This document shows positions 16,049 to 24,785 of a stretch of 57,269 nt of DNA, piece by piece (within the stretch, counting starts at the first letter, position 1; the number at the start of each line of letters is the position of its first letter). The notes under the pieces were generated by a model. The model had not been told where the DNA came from and ran no database searches. It saw nothing but the letters and a program-made list of their open reading frames with translations. A program made the translations under genes and the position numbers. The stretch is from Gammaproteobacteria bacterium UBA5078 (GTDB lineage: Bacteria > Pseudomonadota > Gammaproteobacteria > Pseudomonadales > Pseudohongiellaceae), in NCBI GenBank assembly GCA_002416505.1, contig DIAM01000022.1:1-57269 (forward strand). Reading direction: 5' to 3'.

Positions 16049-18441
16049 GACTCCTCCCGCAATGCCTCCAACACTCTCGCACTCCGGAACGGCACTCTTC
16101 GCAAACGCACGCCCGTGGCATCGAAAACCGCATTGGCTATCGCGGCGATCATGGGCTTGTGGCTGGCCTCGCCAGCGCCGTAGTGGGGCAGGTCCGGTCG
16201 CTCTGGATTCGGGTCGCCGTTGACTATCACTACTTCTATGGATTCGGGCGTATCGGAGTGACGCATGGTGGGGTGGGTGGCCCAGTCCACGCTGGTGACC
16301 TTCTCGGTGTCGAACTGCACCTCTTCCCACAGTGCGCGGCTCAGTCCGTGCAACATGCCGCACTCTACTGTGTATTGCAGGCCGGTGGGATTGATGACCA
16401 GTCCGCAGTCGTGGGCGCACACAAGGCGTTTGACGAAGATGTGCCCGGTATCGCGATTGACCTCCACCTCGGCGATGGTGGCCACCACGGTGCCACTGCG
16501 ATAGGTGTAGGCAATGCCGCGCCCGCTGCTTATAGAGGTGCCGGAAGTACTTCTTTGTAGCGGATTGGGAGACGGGCGGGTTTCCCAGCCGTAGGCATCG
16601 GCGGCGGCCTGTACTGTAGCCAGTGAACGGGCCTTGCGAAAGGCATCATCTTCGCTGCTATTGGCAATCATGTTAAGGCGGAACTGAACTGGGTCGGCGT
16701 TCGCGGTGGCGGCCATCTCATCGATGAAAGACTCGAACGCATAGGTGACTTGCGGGCCGTTCGGGTCGCGCAGGTTGCCGCAGCGCAACGGGGTCTCCCA
16801 GATCATGGGCAGGCTGACCACGTGCGCCGTGTGGCGTTGATTGGCGATACCGTATTGCACGGATGGGGTGGCGGCACCACCGCGGCCAGGCTGCGCGGGA
16901 CGACGGCCCATGAGCTGGGCGATCAACACCGTATCGGGGTCGTTATACCCTACATGGTTGTAGTCCAAAGCACGGGCGTCGTATTCGATGGCTATGGGAT
17001 TGCCCGCCGCGTCCAGCGCGCCGCGCAGCTTGAAGGTATAGGCGGGGCCCTTGGTATCCCACGCGGTCTCTTCGTCGCGCATCCACTGCACGCGCACCGG
17101 GCGGCCGATTCTATTGGCAAGATAGGCGGCCTCGAAACCGACATCGTCCGCGGCGGTGCGGCCATACACCTGTGGGCCGTCCATGTAGACCACCCGCACG
17201 CGGTCCTCTGGCATGTCTAAGAATCTCGCCACCCCCAGCCTCAGGCCATAGGATTTCATGTCATTGGAGTAGATGGTCATCTGGCCGCCTGCCGGGTCGG
17301 CCAGCGCATGGGCCGGACCGATGGCGGTGTGCCCCTGGAACGGCACATCGTAGTCTGCCTGCACTGTGCGCGCTGCGGAGGCGAATGCCGCATCGGGATC
17401 ACCGATCACCGTCGCTTGGTTGCTGGATGTAGGGCTCTGGCTGCGTATGTAGGCGAACAGATCTTGCGATGCGGGAAACGGAGACTGAGCAGGCGGCGTC
17501 CATTGCGCTCTCAATGCGCGGGCCCCGTTGATGGCCTGCTCCTCGCGCTCGAACACCACAGCCAGATAGTTGCCCTCGCGCACCACGGCGATAAAACCGG
17601 GCATTGCGGACACCGAGGCTTCATCCACACTCTGCAAGCTGGCACCGGCCAGAGGAGGGCGCACGTTACGGGCATGGACCATGCCGGGGAGTTTAACGTC
17701 CACCGCATAGGTCAATGAAGCGTCCACCTTGGCGGGGATATCGTAGCGCGGAATCGATTGCCCAATCACGCGTAGATCCTGCACCGCTTTCACGTCTGCT
17801 ACGCCGCGCGTGGCGTTGATATTGCGGCCGTCGAGCGTCACATCGAAACGCTGGCCACCGATTAGCTCGGCATAGGTGATCGCGCGAGACGGGTCTGCGC
17901 TCACCGCGATCCTGCCGTTCTCTGCATGCAATCCTGCTACTGGCGTGTTGAGACGAGCGGAGGCCAACTCGAGTAGTGTGCGCCTGGCCTCGGCTGCCGC
18001 GTAGCGCATGGGCCAGCCATCGACCTCTACGCCATCGGAGCCGCCGGATCCCCCCTGGTCCGGTGTGGTGTCGGTACTGCCCATCACCAGCCGGGTTGCC
18101 GCATAGGGGATATCCAGCTCATCACACATCATCTGGCGATAGGCCGTGCCGGTGCCCTGGCCGCCGTCGGTCTTGCCCACGAAAAACGTAGCAGTGTTGT
18201 CCGGGTGAATGACGATCCATGTGTCTAGTTGGTGGTAGTCGGGGTGAGGGTACGGCCCACTGCCGCCGGCAACGGCCTGTGCGATTGCCCGTCCTGCGGG
18301 TGTGGCACTTAGGCCGGCACTGATCAACAAGGCGCCGGAGGCCTTCAGAAATCCTCTACGGGATGTGGCAGGGTTAACACTGCGGATGGCGCTCTCTACT
18401 TCCCGCGGCAGTTGCAGTCCTGTTGGGAGTTTATTGCTCAT
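16045..18441 (-). CDS. Molybdopterin-binding oxidoreductase large subunit (IorB-like)
   Basis: The 798-residue protein has a Tat signal (TSRRGFLKA, residues 27-35) and matches the xanthine dehydrogenase-type molybdenum subunit as found in isoquinoline 1-oxidoreductase and aldehyde dehydrogenases: GGQGTGTAYRQMM, GGSGGSDGVEVDG and a late HYGAGEASHKP that holds the catalytic-Glu region. It hydroxylates an N-heterocycle or aldehyde using water, passing electrons to the 2Fe-2S subunit. Its start overlaps that gene's stop by 4 bases (ATGA), so they form one operon. No maturation gene is nearby. Confidence 0.9.
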   Translation of the reverse strand: MSNKLPTGLQLPREVESAIRSVNPATSRRGFLKASGALLISAGLSATPAGRAIAQAVAGGSGPYPHPDYHQLDTWIVIHPDNTATFFVGKTDGGQGTGTAYRQMMCDELDIPYAATRLVMGSTDTTPDQGGSGGSDGVEVDGWPMRYAAAEARRTLLELASARLNTPVAGLHAENGRIAVSADPSRAITYAELIGGQRFDVTLDGRNINATRGVADVKAVQDLRVIGQSIPRYDIPAKVDASLTYAVDVKLPGMVHARNVRPPLAGASLQSVDEASVSAMPGFIAVVREGNYLAVVFEREEQAINGARALRAQWTPPAQSPFPASQDLFAYIRSQSPTSSNQATVIGDPDAAFASAARTVQADYDVPFQGHTAIGPAHALADPAGGQMTIYSNDMKSYGLRLGVARFLDMPEDRVRVVYMDGPQVYGRTAADDVGFEAAYLANRIGRPVRVQWMRDEETAWDTKGPAYTFKLRGALDAAGNPIAIEYDARALDYNHVGYNDPDTVLIAQLMGRRPAQPGRGGAATPSVQYGIANQRHTAHVVSLPMIWETPLRCGNLRDPNGPQVTYAFESFIDEMAATANADPVQFRLNMIANSSEDDAFRKARSLATVQAAADAYGWETRPSPNPLQRSTSGTSISSGRGIAYTYRSGTVVATIAEVEVNRDTGHIFVKRLVCAHDCGLVINPTGLQYTVECGMLHGLSRALWEEVQFDTEKVTSVDWATHPTMRHSDTPESIEVVIVNGDPNPERPDLPHYGAGEASHKPMIAAIANAVFDATGVRLRRVPFRSARVLEALREES

Positions 18442-18941
18442 GATTTGTCTCCCGTTACGGCGGCGGCATCAATGAAAGAAGCCGTGGAGACCCTTGCCGC
18501 CCGTTTGATCGCGGAGTGGATGCGGTAATAACTCATGCAGCGGCACAGCACCCCCTCCATGCCTTGGCGAATCTCTGCGTCGGTGGGGTTGGGGTTGGCA
18601 TCCAGCAATGCGCGCGCGGTGAGTAGTTGACCGTTCTGGCAATAACCACACTGGGGCACCTGCTCGTCGATCCATGCCTGCTGCAGCGGGTCGAGCTGCC
18701 CGCCCTGAGCGAGGCCCTCGAGGGTGGTAATTTGCCCACTCACGCCCGAAACAGGGGTGACACAGGAACGGGTAGCCACGCCGTCGATGAGCACCGTGCA
18801 GGCGCCGCACTGGGCGAGGCCACAGCCAAAGCGCGGCCCCTTCAGGTCGAGATCGTTGCGCAGGACATAGAGCAGGGGTGTTGCAGAGTCGACGTCTACA
18901 GTGTGGGTGGCGCCGTTAACAGCAAGGGTGAATGAAGCCAT
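18438..18941 (-). CDS. 2Fe-2S subunit of molybdenum hydroxylase (IorA-like)
   Basis: The 167-residue protein has eight cysteines in the two-cluster pattern of the family: C40, C45, C48 and C60 (plant-ferredoxin type) and C98, C101, C133 and C135 (helical domain). It carries electrons from the molybdenum subunit to an external acceptor, often a c-type cytochrome. It lacks a signal peptide, so it would be exported with its Tat-bearing partner. It is first in a two-gene operon and divergent from the DUF5916 gene. Confidence 0.92.
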   Translation of the reverse strand: MASFTLAVNGATHTVDVDSATPLLYVLRNDLDLKGPRFGCGLAQCGACTVLIDGVATRSCVTPVSGVSGQITTLEGLAQGGQLDPLQQAWIDEQVPQCGYCQNGQLLTARALLDANPNPTDAEIRQGMEGVLCRCMSYYRIHSAIKRAARVSTASFIDAAAVTGDKS

Positions 18942-19024
18942 GTGCAGGTACCCGATAGAAGGGATGGGCGAAAATCAAGATTACGTCATAAGCGGTGCGC
19001 GATCAAATCGAAGCCAAAGGGATG

Positions 19025-19154
19025 GATCAAAGGGGTCAGAGTAATTTGATCGTTAGAACCCAGGTCCATTCGGGATCAAAGGGGTCAGAGTAATTTGATC
19101 GTTAGAACCCAGGTCCATTCGAATCATAATCAAATTACTCTGACCCCTTTGATC
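19025..19154. repeat. Interspersed repeat cluster: 49-bp tandem duplication plus inverted copy
   Basis: Two identical direct copies of the repeat (starting 19025 and 19074) are embedded in a 49-bp tandem duplication that also includes GTTAGAACCCAGGTCCATTC. A third copy (19129-19154) is inverted and followed by GATCGATCGA. The inverted copy can pair with either direct copy. The cluster lies between divergent promoters. Confidence 0.9.
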
Positions 19155-19188
19155 GATCGAAAGATTGCAATGAATGACGAATAATCGG

Positions 19189-19233
19189 GGTCAGTGTCAT
19201 AGCGGTTTAAGCGGCAAAGCAATGACACTGACC
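19189..19233. repeat. 12-bp inverted repeat, second palindrome type, in the leader of the DUF5916 gene
   Basis: Perfect arms GGTCAGTGTCAT and ATGACACTGACC are separated by 21 bases and end 24 bases before the start codon at 19258. The left arm is preceded by GG, giving GGGGTCAG as in the main repeat, so it may be a related family. It could be an operator or a leader hairpin. Confidence 0.65.
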
Positions 19234-19257
19234 TTGTTTATAATGTTTGGAGAATGA

Positions 19258-21516
19258 ATGTATAAAGGACGATCCGCCTCATTAGTACTCTTGCTGCTAA
19301 CACTAGCGCTTGTATCACCCCTAAGCCATGCTCAGAACGCCATCAGCACCACCGAGGTCCGCCCCAGTATGTTGGCTTACCGCACAGCCGGTGAAGCAGG
19401 CGTCGAGCTTGACGGCCTCCTCGACGAAGAGGTGTGGGCACTAGCACAGCCCATCACGGATTTCCGCCAGCAGGAACCGGTCGAGGGTGGCGTGCCGAGT
19501 GAGCGCACCGAGATCCGTGTTCTTTATGACGACAAGGCCCTGTATATCGGCGCAATGCTCTATGACTCTGATCCTTCTGGCATTCTCTCGTACCAGTTGC
19601 AGCGCGATGCGGGGCTGGGCACCGATGACCGCTTTATGTGGATCATTAGCACCTTCGATGACAACCGCACTGGCTATTTCTTCGAGACCAACCCGGCCGG
19701 CCTGCTCGGTGACGGCCTCATCGAGGGCGGGGGTGGTTTCAACAAGCGCTGGAATGGCATCTGGAACATCAGGACCGCCATACAGGACGAAGGTTGGTCC
19801 GCGGAAATACGCATTCCCTTCTCAACACTCAACTTCGATCCCGCGCTGGGTGCTTGGGGAATCAATTTCCAGCGCACTATACGCCGTCATAACGAAGAGA
19901 TTCTGTGGAATGGCTGGCGGCGCAACGAGGGGTTGTTCCGTCCGATCTATACCGGGGAGCTGCAGGGCCTGAATGGCCTCAGTCAAGGCCGGGGTATAGA
20001 GCTAAAACCCTTCATCAATGCCTCAACAAGCCGTGGTCCGGCCGCCGGTGCTAGTGCTGGCAACGATGCCAAAGCAGGCATCGACATCACCTATTCACTG
20101 ACGCCATCCCTGCGCGCGGCACTGACTCTGAACACGGACTTCGCCGAGGTAGAGGTCGATAGTCGGCAGGTAAACCTGACGCGCTTCCCAACGCGATTTC
20201 CGGAGCAACGTGAGTTCTTTCTGGAAGGCTCCGGCGTGTTCTCATTCAATTGGGCCGATCCCTTCTTCAGCCGCCGGATCGGTCTAGTGGAAGGCCAGGA
20301 AGTCCCAATCGACTTCGGTGCGCGCTTAGGCGGCCAAGTGGGGGACTATGAACTGGGCGTCTATCAGGTGCGTACCGGAGATACCACGCTCGAAAACCGC
20401 GATGGGACTGTGCGTCCGTGGGGCGCCGAGGACTTTACTGTGGCGCGTGTAAAGCGCCGCCTTTTCCAGCAGTCACACGTTGGCCTGATCTATACACGAA
20501 GAGCCTCGGAAGCTGCACTCGGTGATGTGACTTTGGAAGATCGTCACACAGTGGGCGCGGACTTTGACTTCTATACCTCGCAATTCTTGGGTCAGTACAA
20601 CGCGCAATTTGAAGGCTTCGCGCTTTACCATACCGATCCGATCAACGGTGGTGACTTGAGCTCGTCCGAGCGCAGCTCTCGTGGGGTGCGCTGGTCGTTC
20701 CCGAACGACCTGATTCGCGTGCATTCATCACATCGAGAATTTGGTGAGCAGTGGGACCCTGCGCTAGGCTTCGTGGAGAGGCGTGGGTTCCGGCGTCATC
20801 AGCCGACACTGACGATCGCACCGCGACCACAAAACTGGAAATATATTCGTCAGACCGAACACGAGATATATTTCGAATACCTGACAGATTTGGATGACCG
20901 GCTGCTGACACGCAATATCGATATCACGCCCCTACAGTTGAACTTCGAAAGCGGTGATCGTTTGTCCTTTGAAGGCGGGCGCAACTTCGAACGACTGGAC
21001 CACGAGTTTACTATCTATGGGCGAGGCGATGATGCCATTCGCATCCAGCCCGGCGTCTATGAATCGGATAAATGGTCTGTCAGTGCCAGCACCGCCGGGC
21101 GCCGCATGCTCTCCGGCAGCGTGGAATACGAAAGCTCTGAGTTCTGGGGCGGTGAACGCGATAGCGTTGATCTGGCCGGCACCATTCGTTCACGCAACGG
21201 CATGTCGCTGACCGCCAACTATCAGCACAACGAAGTATCCCTGCCGCAAGGCGACTTCGACACCAATCTGCTGCGCCTCTCCTGGGCTTGGAATCTGAGC
21301 CCCTTTACCGCATTCACAGGCAACGTACAGTACGATGATCTGTCGAATGTCGTCGGAATTTACGCCCGCTTGCGTTGGATAATACAGCCAGGTAACGATG
21401 TATTCCTAGTGTGGAGTAACAACTGGTTGTATGACGATGGGCCATTGCGGGACAGCCGCTTCTCGACACTCTCAAGCGGCGGTGCCTTGAAGTTGAATTA
21501 CACCTTCCGGTTCTGA
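19258..21516 (+). CDS. DUF5916 outer-membrane protein with CBM9-like domain
   Basis: The 752-residue protein has a signal peptide (cleavage near SHAQN) and a CBM9-like beta-sandwich (about 30-230: ELDGLLDEEVWALAQPI, LYDDKALYIGAMLYDSDP, EIRIPFSTLNF). A long DUF5916 region (about 250-752) follows, whose C-terminal part alternates like beta-barrel strands and ends LKLNYTFRF with the terminal Phe typical of outer-membrane barrels. Its function is unknown; such proteins are common in marine bacteria. The stop TGA (21514-21516) overlaps the first base of a repeat. Confidence 0.88.
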   Translation: MYKGRSASLVLLLLTLALVSPLSHAQNAISTTEVRPSMLAYRTAGEAGVELDGLLDEEVWALAQPITDFRQQEPVEGGVPSERTEIRVLYDDKALYIGAMLYDSDPSGILSYQLQRDAGLGTDDRFMWIISTFDDNRTGYFFETNPAGLLGDGLIEGGGGFNKRWNGIWNIRTAIQDEGWSAEIRIPFSTLNFDPALGAWGINFQRTIRRHNEEILWNGWRRNEGLFRPIYTGELQGLNGLSQGRGIELKPFINASTSRGPAAGASAGNDAKAGIDITYSLTPSLRAALTLNTDFAEVEVDSRQVNLTRFPTRFPEQREFFLEGSGVFSFNWADPFFSRRIGLVEGQEVPIDFGARLGGQVGDYELGVYQVRTGDTTLENRDGTVRPWGAEDFTVARVKRRLFQQSHVGLIYTRRASEAALGDVTLEDRHTVGADFDFYTSQFLGQYNAQFEGFALYHTDPINGGDLSSSERSSRGVRWSFPNDLIRVHSSHREFGEQWDPALGFVERRGFRRHQPTLTIAPRPQNWKYIRQTEHEIYFEYLTDLDDRLLTRNIDITPLQLNFESGDRLSFEGGRNFERLDHEFTIYGRGDDAIRIQPGVYESDKWSVSASTAGRRMLSGSVEYESSEFWGGERDSVDLAGTIRSRNGMSLTANYQHNEVSLPQGDFDTNLLRLSWAWNLSPFTAFTGNVQYDDLSNVVGIYARLRWIIQPGNDVFLVWSNNWLYDDGPLRDSRFSTLSSGGALKLNYTFRF

Positions 21517-21586
21517 TCAAAGGGGTCAGAGTAACTGAAAGTCTAGTTTTGTAGTATCTTGATCAAATTACTCTGACCCCTTTGAT
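21515..21586. repeat. Interspersed repeat, inverted pair
   Basis: A direct copy starts within the DUF5916 stop codon (variant AACTGA end) and an inverted copy lies at 21561-21586. Together they can form a hairpin of about 25 bp with a loop of about 20. It may end transcription of the DUF5916 gene. Confidence 0.9.
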
Positions 21587-21620
21587 AAGCTCATCTTTAA
21601 ACAACCCTAGGAGAAACACC

Positions 21621-22067
21621 ATGTTCAAAGTCGTCGTCGCTTTCGCCCTTTGCAGTGTATTACTCGCCTGCCAGCCCCAAACACCCACTGCCAATGCCGC
21701 CGAGGCAGGGCAAAGCTCCGCCGCGCCGGAGTATCTGAATCCGAATCCGCGAGCGCCATATTCCGAGGGCGTTCGCTATGGCGGATTGATCTATCTGGCC
21801 GGCAAAACGGGTGGGGCCGGCGAATCGGGTGTGCAGCCCGAAACACGTCGCGCCTTGGAAGCCATCAAGGACGCGCTCGAGCGCTTCGGCTCGTCGATGG
21901 ACCGCGTTCTGAAATGCACGGTATTTCTAGTCGACATGGCCGAGTGGGGCGCCATGAACGAGGTATATACCGAATACTTTCCGGTGAACAAGCCAGCCCG
22001 CACAGCCGTGGGCATTAGTCTGGGCGGGGATACTCGAGTGGAGATCGAGTGTATTGCTGCCGCGTAA
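21621..22067 (+). CDS. RidA-family lipoprotein
   Basis: The 148-residue product begins with a lipoprotein signal (MFKVVVAF, lipobox LLAC, Cys17) and continues with a RidA/YjgF domain (about 35-148), including a GVRYGGLIYLAGKTG start, VLKCTVFLVDM, and the conserved Arg in KPARTAVGI that binds the imine substrate. RidA proteins hydrolyse reactive enamines, normally in the cytosol; lipid anchoring is unusual. ATG 21621 with TAGGAGA upstream is clearly the start; the frame is open back to 21582. Confidence 0.88.
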   Translation: MFKVVVAFALCSVLLACQPQTPTANAAEAGQSSAAPEYLNPNPRAPYSEGVRYGGLIYLAGKTGGAGESGVQPETRRALEAIKDALERFGSSMDRVLKCTVFLVDMAEWGAMNEVYTEYFPVNKPARTAVGISLGGDTRVEIECIAAA

Positions 22068-22072
22068 AAGTA

Positions 22073-22122
22073 GGGTCGGTGTACATTTAACTTAGGAAAA
22101 TAAAGGGTCAGCTTACTTGATC
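22073..22122 (+). repeat. Two diverged solo repeat elements
   Basis: GGGTCGGTGTACATTTAA (22073-22090) follows the RidA stop by 5 bases. ATAAAGGGTCAGCTTACTTGATC (split here as ATAAAGGGTCAG and CTTACTTGATC, 22100-22122) is a degraded copy of the main unit. Confidence 0.5.
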
Positions 22123-22182
22123 CGCGAGGCTAAGAAACAAGTGTTCTAGCCCCGCGATATTTATTCGCCTCCGGAGTTAGTT

Positions 22183-22899
22183 ATGAACACAATAGATCAT
22201 ATGGCAGCTATTTTCGTTTTGATCGCCGCATGTATCTATCCTCTTGTAGAGGGCGAGCGTACTAAAGCCATTTTGGCTAAACTGCGCGACGGGGCAGACC
22301 CGGAAAGGATTAGGGTTTACTGGGGGTTAATTACATTCTCATGGGCAATTGGGGTGCCGATTGTTGTTATCTGGATATATCAAGATTATAGCTTCAGTTT
22401 GCTTGGGCTGAGTAATGAGAATAGCTGGAGTTTCTGGGTAGGTTTAGCTGCTGTTACGGCCATAGTTCTCTATTATCTATCCGTCTGCTTGCGGCTTCGG
22501 AGAAGCCCCGAACTAAGAAAACAGATGCTACAAAGCATTGGCGATGATGAGACCGGGAAGCTAATACCGAGGAGCATTAAAGAGCTGAGGCTGTGGGTGC
22601 TTTGTTCGATCAGTGCCTCGTGGGAGGAGATCATATACCGTGGCTTTGCGCTTTGGTATTTGGCGCAGTTCACGAATATTATTCTGGCGAGCGTTATGTC
22701 CTGTGCGCTCTTTGCACTGGCGCATAGTTACCAGGGCGTAGCTGGAATAATTCGTACTGGTATATATGGAACCGTTCTAGTGCTTGTCTATATTGGTTCT
22801 GGCTCGTTGTGGCTGGCAATCCTGTTGCATATTACGCAAGATATGTTCGCGGGTATTGCTGGATATCTAAGTTACACATTAAGAGGTGATGAAAACTAG
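22183..22899 (+). CDS. CPBP family intramembrane glutamic endopeptidase
   Basis: The 238-residue protein has about six membrane segments and the CPBP (Abi) motifs: EEIIYRGF (Glu148-Glu149) and the His in FALAHSYQG (His181). These proteases cut inside membranes; eukaryotic Rce1 and bacteriocin-immunity proteins belong to the family. The substrate is unknown. It lies upstream of the 24-28 kb island but is separated by a small membrane protein gene and a long non-coding stretch, so a link is only possible. Confidence 0.88.
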   Translation: MNTIDHMAAIFVLIAACIYPLVEGERTKAILAKLRDGADPERIRVYWGLITFSWAIGVPIVVIWIYQDYSFSLLGLSNENSWSFWVGLAAVTAIVLYYLSVCLRLRRSPELRKQMLQSIGDDETGKLIPRSIKELRLWVLCSISASWEEIIYRGFALWYLAQFTNIILASVMSCALFALAHSYQGVAGIIRTGIYGTVLVLVYIGSGSLWLAILLHITQDMFAGIAGYLSYTLRGDEN

Positions 22900-23022
22900 T
22901 AAGGCTCGAGCCAATTTTAGGCAAACGAATCCAATATCAGTCTATCTGCGCATACACCCGTCTTGCTCGGGCCCGCATTGCTTTTCGAATATCGCTTCAA
23001 CCTCAATATTTGTTGAGGAGGA

Positions 23023-23295
23023 ATGAAATTGAATATCTTTAGGAAAAATAGCCTAGTAGTGGCAGTTCTAGTCGGCCTCGCTATCGCAAGCATTGTCACC
23101 GTTTACATCACCATATGGGAGTGGCTAGAGAATCCTAGTGGTATTTTCCATGATCAATATGGCACCAACTGGGCCTTTGTATATGAAACTGCCTCCAGTT
23201 GGTTTGTGCCAACCTTTGTCAATGCCAGCATAGTCACATTGCTAGTTCATTTAGCCTTCAAGGGCATATTATGGCTACGCAAGCATAGGCAATAG
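23023..23295 (+). CDS. Small two-TM membrane protein, unknown
   Basis: The 90-residue product has two hydrophobic segments (about 10-32 and 65-83) with an acidic and aromatic loop between them, so it is probably an inner-membrane protein. GAGGAGG just upstream of ATG 23023 is a strong ribosome-binding site. No family is recognised. Confidence 0.65.
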   Translation: MKLNIFRKNSLVVAVLVGLAIASIVTVYITIWEWLENPSGIFHDQYGTNWAFVYETASSWFVPTFVNASIVTLLVHLAFKGILWLRKHRQ

Positions 23296-24178
23296 GCGGA
23301 TCCTCCTTGAGGGGCAAAGCGCCGACTGACGCATTGGGGTTCTGTTGGCTCGTAAGATGCCTATGCTCGACGTTATAGTCCGCTCTCAATTTGCCAGTGG
23401 CTGTGTGCAAACTCAATAGGGCAAAAGTTCCATTATGCTAATGGGTTCTAAGTTAATACTTCCTCGCATTCTGTTCTTAGTAGAGCTGTCAGGCTAATTA
23501 GAAGTCTCCCGGATCAGCATAATCGCGGCTGCTCGATACAGCAACGATCGATTGGGATCAATATGCGCGCAAAACATCGCCTTTACACAACTCGCTCCCC
23601 ATCTACGCATAGAGCAAAGTACTGACGCGCTCGTATTGTTCGTTGCTCGTCGAGTAGGCGTGGTCGACCTCAATGTTCAATAAGCACGGCACCTCGCTTC
23701 TAATATCACTCATCGTCGACACTATTTCTTGGCATGGCTCTAGACCAAAGGGGTCAGAGTAATTTGAAAAATCGATAGCAATTAGAGCTCCACGTTATCA
23801 AACTACTCTGACCCCTTTGATCTGAGGAAGATGGAAGAGGATCGATAAGGAGTTTGTACTATTGACCTTTATATAAATAGTTCCAGAATAGTGAGTGATG
23901 TAAGAATAATCCTACTTATGTATTTTTATACAAATTTATGTGAGTTTTATTTATTAAAATCAAAAGTATAAATGAATGAATATTCTTACATCTAAAACAA
24001 GATGCCATTAGATCGTCACAGTACAGCCTCTATCTGTAAATAAGCTTATGATTTTTAGGCTATTTGGATTGTTGCGATAGGAGAATTTAGAATACACTCT
24101 GGCCATCCGTCATAATTCCGAGTACCTGCAATCTATCGGTTCTAAAGTTCACTACTTGAATCCAGTGTGAGGCAAATA
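23296..24178. other. Long intergenic region, AT-rich at its right end
   Basis: About 880 bases without a convincing gene. A 36-residue minus-strand frame (23603-23713) could be a remnant but is not recognised. A repeat pair sits at 23743-23822. From 23870 to 24000 the sequence becomes very AT-rich, which fits a promoter region for the 24.2-28.2 kb gene group and marks the left edge of that compositionally different island. Confidence 0.5.
23743..23822. repeat. Interspersed repeat, inverted pair
   Basis: A direct copy (CCAAAGGGGTCAGAGTAATT) and an inverted copy (variant AACTACTCTGACCCC) are separated by about 30 bases. It lies left of the AT-rich island; the next pair on the right is at 28295. 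Confidence 0.88.
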
Positions 24179-24775
24179 ATGCCAATATCCATTGAACAAC
24201 GAGTTACCCTTTACAAACTTGCGCGCGACCATTGGCTAGAGGCTCATTGCACGACTCTGGCATATGAGCGAGAGTTTCAATCTAAAAAATCAGTAAGTAT
24301 ATGGATGAAGCGAGGCACACTCGCCGGCGCTATTCTTACAACGCTTAGTGTAGTCGCCACTATGCCTCCCCTCACTATAGCCGCAGGTGCTATCACCTCA
24401 GTGCTCTCTGGTATCGAGCAAACCTACTCCCCCGCAGAGTCTTCACAGAAGTTATGGGATTGCCGAGTTCAACTGGAAGGCATCAAAAGAGATCTGGTTG
24501 TGTGTGCGATCGCTATTGAAAACGCTGAAGACATGGCCTCTGGTATGGATCCTATAAATCAGATTTCGGGAAGAATCACAGAAACGACTAAGCTCCCAAT
24601 CCAGATACTCGACGCCGATCGGTTAGCCGCACGTATCGCCTTCAATGGTTCTGTGCTAGCTGGATTAATCAACCGCTACGATCATGAGCCAGAGCGCGAT
24701 GAGGCAATGCCTGATGTGCTCGGGTTCGATGCTCCCGATATCGTCGCCGTCGGTCGTCAACGTATCGCTGCCTAA
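24179..24775 (+). CDS. Two-TM protein resembling SLATT/YLATT-type effectors
   Basis: The 198-residue product has an N-terminal helix with aromatic and acidic residues (YKLARDHWLEAHCTTLAYE), a basic turn (WMKR), two adjacent hydrophobic segments (about 46-62 and 64-78) and a long C-terminal helix starting near residue 88 (SQKLWDCRVQLEGIKRDL). That layout is like the SLATT/YLATT families, predicted membrane effectors of nucleotide-linked conflict systems. I cannot run a profile search, so the family call is inference. It lies 10 bases upstream of a pYEATS-like gene, which supports it. ATG 24179 is chosen over GTG 24167. Confidence 0.5.
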   Translation: MPISIEQRVTLYKLARDHWLEAHCTTLAYEREFQSKKSVSIWMKRGTLAGAILTTLSVVATMPPLTIAAGAITSVLSGIEQTYSPAESSQKLWDCRVQLEGIKRDLVVCAIAIENAEDMASGMDPINQISGRITETTKLPIQILDADRLAARIAFNGSVLAGLINRYDHEPERDEAMPDVLGFDAPDIVAVGRQRIAA

Positions 24776-24785
24776 GAGGCTTGCT

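Noticed and set aside
16045..18941. Numerous plus-strand open frames across the oxidoreductase genes
   Set aside because: They are shadow frames of GC-rich coding sequence on the minus strand and show no domain.
23603..23713. 36-residue minus-strand frame in the long intergenic region
   Set aside because: No start signal, short and unrecognised; may be a gene remnant but cannot be supported.
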